A stretch of DNA of 58,894 bases from Flavobacterium limicola. GTDB lineage: Bacteria > Bacteroidota > Bacteroidia > Flavobacteriales > Flavobacteriaceae. Positions 1-8,388 of the stretch are shown in pieces. The stretch spans positions 1 to 58,894 of the forward strand of contig NZ_RBXA01000006.1 in the NCBI RefSeq assembly GCF_003634755.1, read 5' to 3'. The notes under the pieces are model-generated. The model did not search any database. It saw nothing but the letters and a program-made list of their open reading frames with translations, and had not been told where the DNA came from. Positions within the stretch are counted from its first letter, which is position 1. Each line of letters begins with the position of its first letter. A program made the position numbers and the translations under genes.

Positions 1-3000
1 ACTAAATGAAGTCTTATCTAATGCCAAAGTTGCAATTCCACAAGCATCCGTTGAACCATTGTTTACGTCAGCAGGAGTAATTGTAGCATTTCCTGTAGCA
101 TTAAGTTGAACGGTTATGTTTTTTGTAATAGCTACTGGTTTTTGAATGTCAGTTACAACTATTGTTTGAGTTACCGCTACCGAATTGTTGTTATTAGCAT
201 CTGTTACATTCCAGGATATTGTTGTTGTCCCCACCGGGTAAAGTGCATCTAGCGCTAAACCATCACTACGAACTCCCGTTGGCAATCCAACAGTACAATT
301 GTCTGTTGCTGTTGCCGAAACAACAACTGTGGCACCACAAGTATCTAAATCTGTGTTTACATTTTTATCTCCATTTGAAACGATAACTGGAACTTGATTA
401 TCCGTTACAACTACCGTTTGAATAACTTCAACTGCTGCATTGCTGTTAGCATCTAAAACATTCCAAGCTATGGTTGTTGTACCTACTGGGTAAAGTGCAT
501 CTAGCGCTAAACCATCACTACGAACTCCCGCTGGTAATCCAACAGTACAATTATCTGTTGCTGTTGCTGATACCACAACCGCTGTGCCACAAGTATCTAA
601 ATCTGTGTTTACATTTTTATCTCCATTTGAAACAATAACTGGAACTTGATTATCCGTTACAACTACCGTTTGAATAACTTCAACTGCTGCATTGCTGTTA
701 GCATCTAAAACATTCCAAGCTATGGTTGTTGTACCTACTGGGTAAAGTGCATCTAGCGCTAAACCATCACTACGAACTCCCGCTGGTAATCCAACAGTAC
801 AATTATCTGTTGCTGTAGCCGAAACAACAACTGTAGCGCCACAAGTATCTAAATCTGTGTTTACATTTATATCTCCATTTGAAGCTATAATAGGAAGTTG
901 ATTATCTGTTACAACCACATCAAAACTTGTTGTTGACATATTGCCACTTGCATCTGTAGCTGTAAATGTATTTGTTGTTGTGCCCACAGGAAAAACACTA
1001 CCACTTGGTAATCCTGCTGTTTGAGTCAATTGTACAATTGCACCATAACTAACTGCATTACTGTACAATTTTTGAATGTTCACATCTGACAAGACTGTTG
1101 AACCATTGAAATTTCCAGCGTTTTGAAAACCAATCGCCTTTCCTCCATTTGAAAACTCCCTAACAGCAACAGCATCTCCTTGAGATGAAGTCATCAATAC
1201 TATAGGTTGATTGCTAGAATATACTCTTGCAAATCCAATATTTCCTCCTGCTACAGGCAAATTAAATGAAGTAGGAACTCCAGCAAGAATAGGATGTGAT
1301 GCTTGAGAAGAAACCTGAGAATAAGTAGTTGGTTCCGTAAAACCACTATTTCTTTGCAAAACAATTATCTCTTTCATCGCTGTCATTGTACCAGCATCAT
1401 CGGCCTCAAAAGCGGACCATTCATCTGTAACATATGTTTTACCTTGATTTAAAACAAAATCAAGTATTGCGTTTTGACCTCCTATTGGCATGGCAGTTCC
1501 AAAAGTTGTCCCATTTAAGTGAACAACAGCATTAAAACCTGTTAAAGCAGGATTCGTACCATTGTATTCAGTCTCTGAGGTAGCACTAAGTGTTACTGTA
1601 TTTCCTGCTGCAATCAATGCGTTCTGTAAACTTGTTGTATTTGAGTTTATTTCATCCCAAATCAACAATACATTGGATTGACCTGCACAGTTGTCATTAG
1701 CAATAGGCTTTGTGTAAGTAACTATAGCTCCACAAGCATCTAAATCTGTGTTTACACTGATTTGTGGAACACTTGTAAACACAGGATCGATATTGTCTAC
1801 AATTGTAACTATAGCAGATTGATTTGCAAAGTTTCCTACCGCATCAGTACCTCTTAGAATTACTGTATTTGCACCTAAATCTTCACAAGTAAACATAGTT
1901 TTATCAATGCTTAATATTGGAGTACTACAGTTATCCGTAGTTCCGTTATCAAGTTGAGAAGCAGTTATAGTAGCAGTTCCAGAAGCACTTATCTCAACTA
2001 TAATATTCTTAGCAATAACGATGGGTGCTATCGCATCTACCAAGGTAACATTAAAAGTCTTACTATCAAAATTACCATTACCATCATTAGCTGTTAAAGT
2101 AATCATTTGAACCGTTCCATTATTATTAATAATAGTTCCAGCCAAAGGTGATTGTGTCACAGTAACAGTTCCACAATTATCAGCAGCAGTAGTTAAAGAG
2201 GTATAATCAGGAATAGAAAAACTACAATTAGCATCGAGGTTTTCATTTCTATTTGCAACAGCAGTAAGAGTAGGTTTTGTTATGTCTCCAAAACTTACCG
2301 TAAATGTCACTGTCGACTCTTTTAATAAACTGTCTTGAATTCTGATTGAAATTGTACTTGTCCCCGTGGCATTCATGTTAGGAGTTACTGCAATTGATCT
2401 TGAATTTCCTGATCCTGTAATTACAATGTTACTATCTGACACTACACTATTATTTGAAGAAGTTCCTGTAACAGTAAAGGTATTGTCACCGGGATACGCA
2501 TCAGTGATAGTCAATGAAACAGGAGTAATAGCTGTATTCTTGCACAATAAAGGTTGATTAGGTATTGATGAACCAACAGGTATGTCATTATCTAAAGTAG
2601 AAAAATTTACCTGTTCTATATCAGAATAAACATCACCAGATCCTAGATTATATTTTGTGACAGTATAAAAATCATAACTTGTATTGTAAACAAGTCCTGT
2701 TAAGCTAAAAACATGATCGACATTTGCCGTTGTAGCACTGCTCCCGCTCGCTGCTACACTTACACCTGAATAATTTGTTCCCGCCTCTATTTGCGCATCC
2801 GTAGGCGCAGTAGAACCCGCAGGCACTAAAACGTAATAAGTAGTCCCACTTTGAGCAAAAGAATATTTAACATCAGCACTGGTGTACGTGATATTATCAA
2901 CGCTACTGGATAATAATCTTGCATAATTAAGTGACGAAGGAATAATACTCTGAACCCAACTAGAACTGTATTGACCACAGCTTGTACCTGCATCATAAAA

Positions 3001-3651
3001 ATCATATCCCATAAAAATTACAGAACCTGCGCCATATTTTATAACTGCAACGGTAGCATTAGCATCCGTTCCATACATAGCCGTAAAATCAGGAACGGTT
3101 CCACGGGAAATTGCATCTGTTGCACTTAGGTAAGGAAGTGAAGCCGGACCTCCATCAAAGGGCGTACCAGCTGTATTAACCGTGTTTTTAGCCCATGGAG
3201 AGGTACTTACAGTTCCTAAATTCCAAGAGAAAATTAAATTTAAAAAATCAGTGTCATACGTTCCAAAAGTCCCGGTCATCACCATAACGCCACCAGCATT
3301 TACCCAGTTCTTAATTACATCTCTTGATGCTAAAGGCAAAAAAGTAGTGTTAGATGGATTTTGCGTTTCCATATCGGTCATGAAGAAAAATTCACTAGCA
3401 TCCAACTGCGTTGCAAGTGTTGTAGCATTTGAAAAACTGGTTATCGAATTATCGACTGTGTAAGTTGGTATTGCACTAATAATTCCTATAAGATTTGCAT
3501 TTTCTCCATCACATCCTGACGAACCATTTAATCCAGGATAATTAAAAACAGAAACTGCTGTGGTTTGTGCGCTCGCTTGCAAAGCGATAAAAGTAAAAAA
3601 TAGTATAAAAGCTTTCGCTAATAAATTTTGTAGTAGTTTGTTATTTTTCAT
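1..3651 (-). CDS. Giant secreted HYR-repeat adhesin, partial (C-terminus beyond window)
   Basis: The frame is open from the ATG at 3649-3651 to base 1, giving 1217 codons with no stop, so the C-terminus lies outside the window. The N-terminus is a signal peptide (MKNNKLLQNLLAKAF, then a hydrophobic run ending in QASAQ). The first ~250 residues, and again the part encoded by about 1080-1690, resemble gliding or ThuA-like Rossmann domains (for example VLLIWDEINSNTTSLQ). Between and after them are HYR/Ig-like beta domains of the type DNCxxxxVTQSPLAGT. Bases 148-903 encode three tandem 84-residue HYR units. Such proteins are usually surface adhesins exported by the type IX system in flavobacteria. 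That route is inferred here because the C-terminal sorting domain is not visible. The gene starts 10 bp after a small secreted protein gene and is probably cotranscribed with it. Confidence 0.85.
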   Translation of the reverse strand, partial: MKNNKLLQNLLAKAFILFFTFIALQASAQTTAVSVFNYPGLNGSSGCDGENANLIGIISAIPTYTVDNSITSFSNATTLATQLDASEFFFMTDMETQNPSNTTFLPLASRDVIKNWVNAGGVMVMTGTFGTYDTDFLNLIFSWNLGTVSTSPWAKNTVNTAGTPFDGGPASLPYLSATDAISRGTVPDFTAMYGTDANATVAVIKYGAGSVIFMGYDFYDAGTSCGQYSSSWVQSIIPSSLNYARLLSSSVDNITYTSADVKYSFAQSGTTYYVLVPAGSTAPTDAQIEAGTNYSGVSVAASGSSATTANVDHVFSLTGLVYNTSYDFYTVTKYNLGSGDVYSDIEQVNFSTLDNDIPVGSSIPNQPLLCKNTAITPVSLTITDAYPGDNTFTVTGTSSNNSVVSDSNIVITGSGNSRSIAVTPNMNATGTSTISIRIQDSLLKESTVTFTVSFGDITKPTLTAVANRNENLDANCSFSIPDYTSLTTAADNCGTVTVTQSPLAGTIINNNGTVQMITLTANDGNGNFDSKTFNVTLVDAIAPIVIAKNIIVEISASGTATITASQLDNGTTDNCSTPILSIDKTMFTCEDLGANTVILRGTDAVGNFANQSAIVTIVDNIDPVFTSVPQISVNTDLDACGAIVTYTKPIANDNCAGQSNVLLIWDEINSNTTSLQNALIAAGNTVTLSATSETEYNGTNPALTGFNAVVHLNGTTFGTAMPIGGQNAILDFVLNQGKTYVTDEWSAFEADDAGTMTAMKEIIVLQRNSGFTEPTTYSQVSSQASHPILAGVPTSFNLPVAGGNIGFARVYSSNQPIVLMTSSQGDAVAVREFSNGGKAIGFQNAGNFNGSTVLSDVNIQKLYSNAVSYGAIVQLTQTAGLPSGSVFPVGTTTNTFTATDASGNMSTTSFDVVVTDNQLPIIASNGDINVNTDLDTCGATVVVSATATDNCTVGLPAGVRSDGLALDALYPVGTTTIAWNVLDANSNAAVEVIQTVVVTDNQVPVIVSNGDKNVNTDLDTCGTAVVVSATATDNCTVGLPAGVRSDGLALDALYPVGTTTIAWNVLDANSNAAVEVIQTVVVTDNQVPVIVSNGDKNVNTDLDTCGATVVVSATATDNCTVGLPTGVRSDGLALDALYPVGTTTISWNVTDANNNNSVAVTQTIVVTDIQKPVAITKNITVQLNATGNATITPADVNNGSTDACGIATLALDKTSFS
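148..903 (-). repeat. Three tandem 252-bp coding repeats (84-aa HYR units)
   Basis: The anchor caagtatctaaatctg recurs at 338, 590 and 842, an exact 252-bp period, in frame. The two units at about 400-903 are nearly identical at the DNA level. The unit at 148-399 has diverged in its left half. Each encodes an HYR-like domain with conserved DNCTVGLP and PVGTTTIAWNV cores. Copy number is expected to vary by recombination. Confidence 0.9.
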
Positions 3652-3661
3652 TTGTTGTAAT

Positions 3662-4093
3662 TTAATCGATTATTGCATTAACAATTCCCCATTTATTAGC
3701 ACTTTTTTCAAGTGTTAATCTAACGCTAACTGCAATTTCTTTGTTATCTTTTAAATAAACAAATTTATAAATTGAGGTTGCTTTACTGTCTTCAATAGTA
3801 AGAGTATCAAAAACAAAATAACCATTTCCCTTTTTGTTTATTAATTCCTGTTCAGAAATTAATAGTACAGACTTGTCATCAATACTTAAATCTTGACCAA
3901 AGGTAAAATTTGCACCTTGATTCAAAATCAAGATGTCTTTCATGCTTTGCTTAATTTCATTTGGGATTTTTTTCTGAAGTTCCTGTAAAGCAACGCATTG
4001 CTTTATGATTTCTCCTTGGGATTCTGACTGAGCATTCATTGTATTATACAAAACACAAAAAAAGCTCATAATAAAAAGTAATTTTAATTTCAT
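3662..4093 (-). CDS. Small secreted protein of unknown function
   Basis: This encodes about 143 residues from the ATG at 4091-4093. A longer frame from a TTG at 4123 is possible, but it would put ten polar residues before the signal peptide and overlap the promoter -7 element. The N-terminus MKLKLLFIMSFFCVLYNTMNAQ is a clear Sec signal peptide. The mature part ends in a beta-rich stretch (YKFVYLKDNKEIAVSVRLTLEKSANKWGIVNAIID) like those of small lumazine-binding or NTF2-like proteins, but I do not recognise the family. It sits 10 bp upstream of the giant adhesin gene, so the two are likely cotranscribed and may be functionally linked. Confidence 0.7.
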   Translation of the reverse strand: MKLKLLFIMSFFCVLYNTMNAQSESQGEIIKQCVALQELQKKIPNEIKQSMKDILILNQGANFTFGQDLSIDDKSVLLISEQELINKKGNGYFVFDTLTIEDSKATSIYKFVYLKDNKEIAVSVRLTLEKSANKWGIVNAIID

Positions 4094-4120
4094 ACCAGTT
4101 TGTTTAGATTTATATGCAAG

Positions 4121-4184
4121 CAAAAATAAAAGGAAAAAAAATCATCGAATAGCCCATTAGGACATATCGACAGCCCATTAAGAC
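4121..4184 (-). promoter_or_regulatory. Promoter -7 element with 21-bp-spaced direct repeats for the adhesin operon
   Basis: On the minus strand TATTTTTG (4121-4128) matches the Bacteroidota -7 consensus TAnnTTTG. No good -33 element is present. Instead two copies of an approximately 19-bp direct repeat lie upstream, at 4144-4163 and 4166-4184, sharing the core AGCCCATTA at 4151-4159 and 4172-4180, exactly 21 bp apart. This is two helical turns, the layout expected of an activator such as an AraC or LytTR protein. An AraC-type gene is adjacent. Binding itself is inferred. Confidence 0.5.
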
Positions 4185-4370
4185 CAATTCTATTTTTTCT
4201 AAAAGTAGAATAGATTATTATTTTTTATTTTTATACAAAATAATGAAAACCAATTACTTATTTAATTTATTATAAAAAATTAAAATTAAAAAAAAGCAAA
4301 TAAATAAGAATTATAATCCCAAAAAAAACAAAATAATTTATAAAAATATTGTTAAACGCTATTTATAAAC

Positions 4371-5435
4371 CTACAAAAAACGCACTTCTGAGGGAAGTTT
4401 ATCAAAGCGCTTTTTAAAATTGGCAGCAAATTTACTCTGGTTAGTATACCCTATTGCAAAAGCAATATTTTTCATTTGCATGTCTGTATTTTGAACCATT
4501 TGCATGGCGAGAAGCAGTTTTTTTTCTTTTTGGTATTGCAACATGGAAGTTCCATAAACAGATTTAAAAGCAGATTTTAATTTTGTGGGAGACATATCCA
4601 CCTGTTGCGCAATATTTTCTACTCCCAGAAAAGAATTTGTTAAGTTATCCATGATTAGTTTTTCTGCTTTGGCAATTTTCCTATAATCAGGAGTATCAAT
4701 AGGAGTATCACTATCGATGCGTTGATCAACGAAAGCATTCTCAAAGAAAGTAGAAACTAAATGAAATGTTTGGGCTTTTAAAGCAGCTTCACTTGATAAA
4801 TCCTTTTTAAAAGTTTTCAAATTCTCTAAAATCTCTTTGGACAATTCCTGTGCATTAGGCACAATGTCCTGATATGTTATAAAGCCTTTATTAGAATTTA
4901 GAAAATTTTTAATCGAATTGTCTTCTGGTAAAGTTTTAAAAGAAAATTTTTTTTCCGCCCATTCTTTACTGAATCCATACAAATAAAATTCACAAACAGA
5001 ACCTTTATAAAAATAAGCACCTATCTCAGTCCCCGGTTTTTTAAACCCCCAATATTTACTTGAAAAAGGCGTTTTATCGCAAAATGTATTCTGTACTTTC
5101 ACTTCGCTTTGAAAAACTGAAAAGGTAAGTGTGTAATAGTCGCTTACAACATCTTCATCATAAATGGCCTTTAGCATGGTGTTTTTCTTGAACTTAATGC
5201 TAGTCACCATAATCCAGAAACCTTCTTCAATCTCACGATAATGCAGTACACCTTTAGAAAAAGGATTATTCCTATAAACGGCTTGCTGTTCCCGAACGTG
5301 ACGAGAAGAAGGGGAATTGATAATGCTTTTTATTAAAATCTCAGGCGAATTAGACAAATACGGTAACTCGAAGAAACCATCTCTATAGAAGTTTATATTT
5401 TCTTTTATGAATTTAATCCACTTTACTAGTCGCAT
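4371..5435 (-). CDS. AraC family transcriptional regulator
   Basis: This is a 354-aa protein. Residues ~255-354 form an AraC/XylS double helix-turn-helix (AEKLIMDNLTNSFLGVENIA, then LKSAFKSVYGTSMLQYQKEK, and IAFAIGYTNQSKFAANFKKR). The N-terminal ~240 residues have no recognisable ligand-binding domain or membrane segment, so the protein is a cytoplasmic one-component regulator of unknown ligand. It lies upstream of, and in the same direction as, the small secreted protein and adhesin genes, separated by 277 bp that contain a direct-repeat candidate operator. Control of that operon is a reasonable inference. Confidence 0.85.
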   Translation of the reverse strand: MRLVKWIKFIKENINFYRDGFFELPYLSNSPEILIKSIINSPSSRHVREQQAVYRNNPFSKGVLHYREIEEGFWIMVTSIKFKKNTMLKAIYDEDVVSDYYTLTFSVFQSEVKVQNTFCDKTPFSSKYWGFKKPGTEIGAYFYKGSVCEFYLYGFSKEWAEKKFSFKTLPEDNSIKNFLNSNKGFITYQDIVPNAQELSKEILENLKTFKKDLSSEAALKAQTFHLVSTFFENAFVDQRIDSDTPIDTPDYRKIAKAEKLIMDNLTNSFLGVENIAQQVDMSPTKLKSAFKSVYGTSMLQYQKEKKLLLAMQMVQNTDMQMKNIAFAIGYTNQSKFAANFKKRFDKLPSEVRFL

Positions 5436-5649
5436 CTCTACTCGTTATTAATTTTCAGAGTTGTCAAATTTTAATTATTATAAAACTTTATTGGCAAATA
5501 TAAATCACAAAAAAGAACAACACAGCAAATTAAACCTATTTTTATTACTAAAAAAGAAATGTAAATTAGAACAGCGTGAATTCTATATTCATATCTAATA
5601 ACTTATAATCTTCTTCTGCGTGAAATTTTAAAGAAACTAAAATTGAATT

Positions 5650-5679
5650 TTTGGATTCAATCATTATAAAGTATCTTTG
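5650..5679 (+). promoter_or_regulatory. Bacteroidota-type promoter of purK
   Basis: TTTG at 5650-5653, an 18-bp spacer and TATCTTTG at 5672-5679 match the TTTG/TAnnTTTG pattern. The -7 element is 20 bp upstream of the purK ATG. Confidence 0.65.
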
Positions 5680-5699
5680 CTTAAACATACAACTACACC

Positions 5700-6851
5700 A
5701 TGAATTATTTTTCTTCTGATTTCAAATTAGGAATTCTCGGTGGCGGACAACTGGGCAAAATGCTACTGTTTGACACCCGAAAATTCGACATACAAACTTA
5801 TGTTTTGGACCCAAGTGATGAAGCGCCTTGTAAAATTGCCTGCGACCAATTCTTCAAAGGGGATTTAATGGATTTTGAAACGGTTTACAATTTTGGTAAA
5901 AAAGTAGATGTTCTGACTTTCGAAATTGAGTTGGTTAATCTGGAAGCTTTGGTAAAACTCGAAGAAGAAGGATTAAAAGTATTTCCTTCACCGAAAACGT
6001 TGAAACTGATTCAAAACAAAGGAATTCAGAAAGATTTTTATATTCAACATGCCATACCAACAGCAAATTACAAAAGTTTTGACAATCTAAAAAGTCTAAT
6101 TGTTGACATTCTGGATTCGAAAACGAAACTTCCGTTTGTATGGAAATGTACGGAATTTGGTTATGATGGAAATGGCGTAAAAGTGATTCGACAAATTTCG
6201 GATTTGGATAATTTAGCCAATGTAGAATGCATTGCTGAAGAAATGGTTCCGTTCAAAAATGAATTGGCCGTTATCGTTTGTCGCAATCCTTCCGGTGAAA
6301 TAAAAACGTATCCTGTTGTGGAAATGGAATTTCATCCCGAAGCCAACCAAGTGGAATACGTGATTTGTCCGGCTAGAATTGATGACAAAGTAGCCGAAAA
6401 AGCAAGAGCAATCGCATTGACTGTTTCCGAGAAATTCAATCATGTGGGTTTATTAGCCGTTGAAATGTTTCAAACTGAAGATGATGAAATCCTCGTGAAC
6501 GAAGTCGCTCCACGCCCGCACAATTCCGGTCATTATTCCATTGAAGCCAGTTATACGTCACAATTTGAAAACCATTTGCGTGCAATTCTTGATTTACCTC
6601 TGGGAAATACGGACAGTAAAGTAGCTGGAATTATGGTAAACTTAGTTGGTTCCGAAGGTTTTTCCGGAAATGTAGTCTACGAAAACATAGAAAAAATACT
6701 GGGTTGGAATGGTGTTACACCACACATTTACGGAAAAAAACAAACGCGTCCTTTTAGAAAAATGGGACATGTAACCATAGTAAACGAAGACATCATTGAA
6801 GCGCGAAAAATTGCTGAAGATGTAAAGAATACGATTAGAGTAATCAGTTAA
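5700..6851 (+). CDS. purK: N5-carboxyaminoimidazole ribonucleotide synthase PurK
   Basis: This 383-aa ATP-grasp enzyme converts AIR, bicarbonate and ATP to N5-CAIR in de novo purine synthesis. The N-terminus LGILGGGQLGKMLL is the glycine-rich PurK signature. The ATP-grasp core includes KCTEFGYDGNGVKVI and FKNELAVIVCRN, with the metal-binding NEVAPRPHNSGHYSIE motif. Length is normal for the family. purE follows after 107 bp on the same strand, so the two steps of the bacterial route are paired. The gene starts 20 bp after a good promoter. Confidence 0.97.
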   Translation: MNYFSSDFKLGILGGGQLGKMLLFDTRKFDIQTYVLDPSDEAPCKIACDQFFKGDLMDFETVYNFGKKVDVLTFEIELVNLEALVKLEEEGLKVFPSPKTLKLIQNKGIQKDFYIQHAIPTANYKSFDNLKSLIVDILDSKTKLPFVWKCTEFGYDGNGVKVIRQISDLDNLANVECIAEEMVPFKNELAVIVCRNPSGEIKTYPVVEMEFHPEANQVEYVICPARIDDKVAEKARAIALTVSEKFNHVGLLAVEMFQTEDDEILVNEVAPRPHNSGHYSIEASYTSQFENHLRAILDLPLGNTDSKVAGIMVNLVGSEGFSGNVVYENIEKILGWNGVTPHIYGKKQTRPFRKMGHVTIVNEDIIEARKIAEDVKNTIRVIS

Positions 6852-6958
6852 TTGAAAGATTGAAAAAATTAAAGATTGAAAAATTCAGAACACCAACTAA
6901 ATTGAATTACTCAAAAATCTTGAAATACTTAAATCTTGAAATTTTTAAATAAAAAACA
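6852..6958 (+). repeat. AT-rich spacer with short degenerate repeats between purK and purE
   Basis: The spacer is built from variants of a 9-12 bp word (gattgaaaaatt, aaatcttgaaat) repeated about six times on alternating strands. It has no coding capacity. It could form weak stem-loops between the ttgaaagatt-type and aatcttgaaa-type words. Confidence 0.5.
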
Positions 6959-7441
6959 ATGAAAGTAGCCGTAATAATGGGAAGCATATCCGATATGCCA
7001 ATCATGCAAGAAGCCATCGATATCCTAAAAGCATTCGAAATAGAAATTGAAGTCGATATCGTTTCAGCGCACAGAACTCCCGAAAAATTATTTGATTTTA
7101 GTCATAACGCTCACACACGAGGCATTTCGGTAGTAATTGCTGGTGCTGGCGGCGCTGCACATTTACCGGGAATGGTCGCTTCAATGTCTCCACTTCCTGT
7201 AATTGGTGTACCCATAAAATCAAGCAATTCCATTGATGGCTGGGACAGTGTTTTATCCATTCTTCAAATGCCCGGTGGTGTTCCCGTAGCAACCGTTGCC
7301 TTAAACGGAGCGAAAAACGCAGGGATCCTTGCCGCTCAAATCATAGGAAGTCACAACAAAAGTGTGATGGAAAAAATAATTAAGTACAAAACAGGATTGA
7401 AAGAAGCCGTTAACATCGCTTCTGAAAGTTTACAGAAATAG
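6959..7441 (+). CDS. purE: N5-carboxyaminoimidazole ribonucleotide mutase PurE
   Basis: This is a 160-aa class I PurE, which rearranges N5-CAIR to CAIR after PurK. The N-terminal MGSISDMPIMQEA motif and SAHRTPE carry the conserved Ser, Asp and His of the active site. The glycine-rich AGAGGAAHLPGMVA and NSIDGWDSVLSILQMPGGVPVATVA complete the fold. It is likely cotranscribed with purK, and a strong hairpin terminator lies just after its stop. Confidence 0.97.
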   Translation: MKVAVIMGSISDMPIMQEAIDILKAFEIEIEVDIVSAHRTPEKLFDFSHNAHTRGISVVIAGAGGAAHLPGMVASMSPLPVIGVPIKSSNSIDGWDSVLSILQMPGGVPVATVALNGAKNAGILAAQIIGSHNKSVMEKIIKYKTGLKEAVNIASESLQK

Positions 7442-7467
7442 AAAAAGCTCCATTAAGGAGCTTTTTT
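7442..7467. terminator. Bidirectional terminator between purE and the 7491 gene
   Basis: A ten-bp stem (AAAAAGCTCC / GGAGCTTTTT) with loop ATTAA and flanking A and T tracts lies between convergent genes, so it can serve both strands. Confidence 0.85.
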
Positions 7468-7490
7468 CATTTATTTAAATCTTGAAACAG

Positions 7491-8162
7491 TTATTCAGCA
7501 TCAACCACAATTTCAAGAACTCCTTCAAATTCTGATGCAATAATATCGTCCTTGCTCAACCAATATTCAGAAGTCTTAATCGTATAATTCACTTTATCCG
7601 TAGTCTTAACATCCCATAAAATATCTTCGGCTTCTGGAAAAGGAGCATTCTCAGTCATCTGACTATCAAATAATCGTTTAATCAAATTACTACCTGACAA
7701 TCCGTTGTTTAATAATTTTAAAATACTTTCTTTTGTCAATTCATTTTCATTCTCACCCTCTGCTGGCGCAAAACTACATTCGATAATCGTCGCTTTTGCA
7801 TTTGGAAAAGTACCGTTGTACGCTTTGAAAAGCAATTGATTAATATGAAACAAAGTAGAATGCAATCCTATTTCCGGATATTCTTCACATACTTTATCTA
7901 AAAACATATCATTTGAAATTTGCTGAATCTGACCTTCATTCAAATCTTCTGACAACTTATATTCTAATACGACAACAGCCGCATCTCTGGGCTCAAAATC
8001 ACTTATTGCCATAAACAACAATTCTCTTAAAGTGGAAGGATCAGCATCCGCAGCATCCGGATAATCGAATTTTTCCAATAGCTTTATATAATCTTCATTT
8101 GTCCAATATTCTTCAACCTCATCAACAGTATTCGCTCTCTTTATTGCAATTTGATAATTCAT
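7491..8162 (-). CDS. Acidic cytoplasmic protein of unknown function
   Basis: This is a 223-aa, strongly acidic protein with no signal peptide or membrane segment. Features seen are the start MNYQIAIKRANTVDEVEEYW, an Asp-rich patch DYPDAADADPS, and a C-terminal beta-rich part ending in FEGVLEIVVDAE. I do not recognise a family. It is a single-gene transcript convergent with purE. The 226 bp to the next gene holds AT-rich DNA and that gene's promoter. Confidence 0.7.
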   Translation of the reverse strand: MNYQIAIKRANTVDEVEEYWTNEDYIKLLEKFDYPDAADADPSTLRELLFMAISDFEPRDAAVVVLEYKLSEDLNEGQIQQISNDMFLDKVCEEYPEIGLHSTLFHINQLLFKAYNGTFPNAKATIIECSFAPAEGENENELTKESILKLLNNGLSGSNLIKRLFDSQMTENAPFPEAEDILWDVKTTDKVNYTIKTSEYWLSKDDIIASEFEGVLEIVVDAE

Positions 8163-8342
8163 CTTTTCTTTTAATTTATTATATTTTTTCTGATTCGTCT
8201 TTTATAAAACCAATCATTTTTTTCACAATTTAAGGCATTATTACTGCCAAAAGAAATAAATAACATTTAAATAACACTTTAGAATCCGCTATTTTGGTCC
8301 AAATCAATTGCTTGGACAACCCCATTTTTTTTATTAAATCCG

Positions 8343-8350
8343 TACCTTTG
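8343..8350 (+). promoter_or_regulatory. -7 element of the M3 peptidase gene
   Basis: TACCTTTG fits TAnnTTTG and lies 38 bp before the ATG. No convincing -33 element is seen. Confidence 0.45.
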
Positions 8351-8388
8351 ATATCTTTAAACATTGAATTATTTTATCAAAAATACAA

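Noticed and set aside
148..903. Long direct repeats as a mobile element
   Set aside because: They are in-frame HYR domain units of one open reading frame, with no terminal repeats or transposase.
2366..3463. Plus-strand open frames at 2366-2557 and 3182-3463
   Set aside because: They lie opposite the adhesin gene, show no family features, and fit antisense shadows of its codons.
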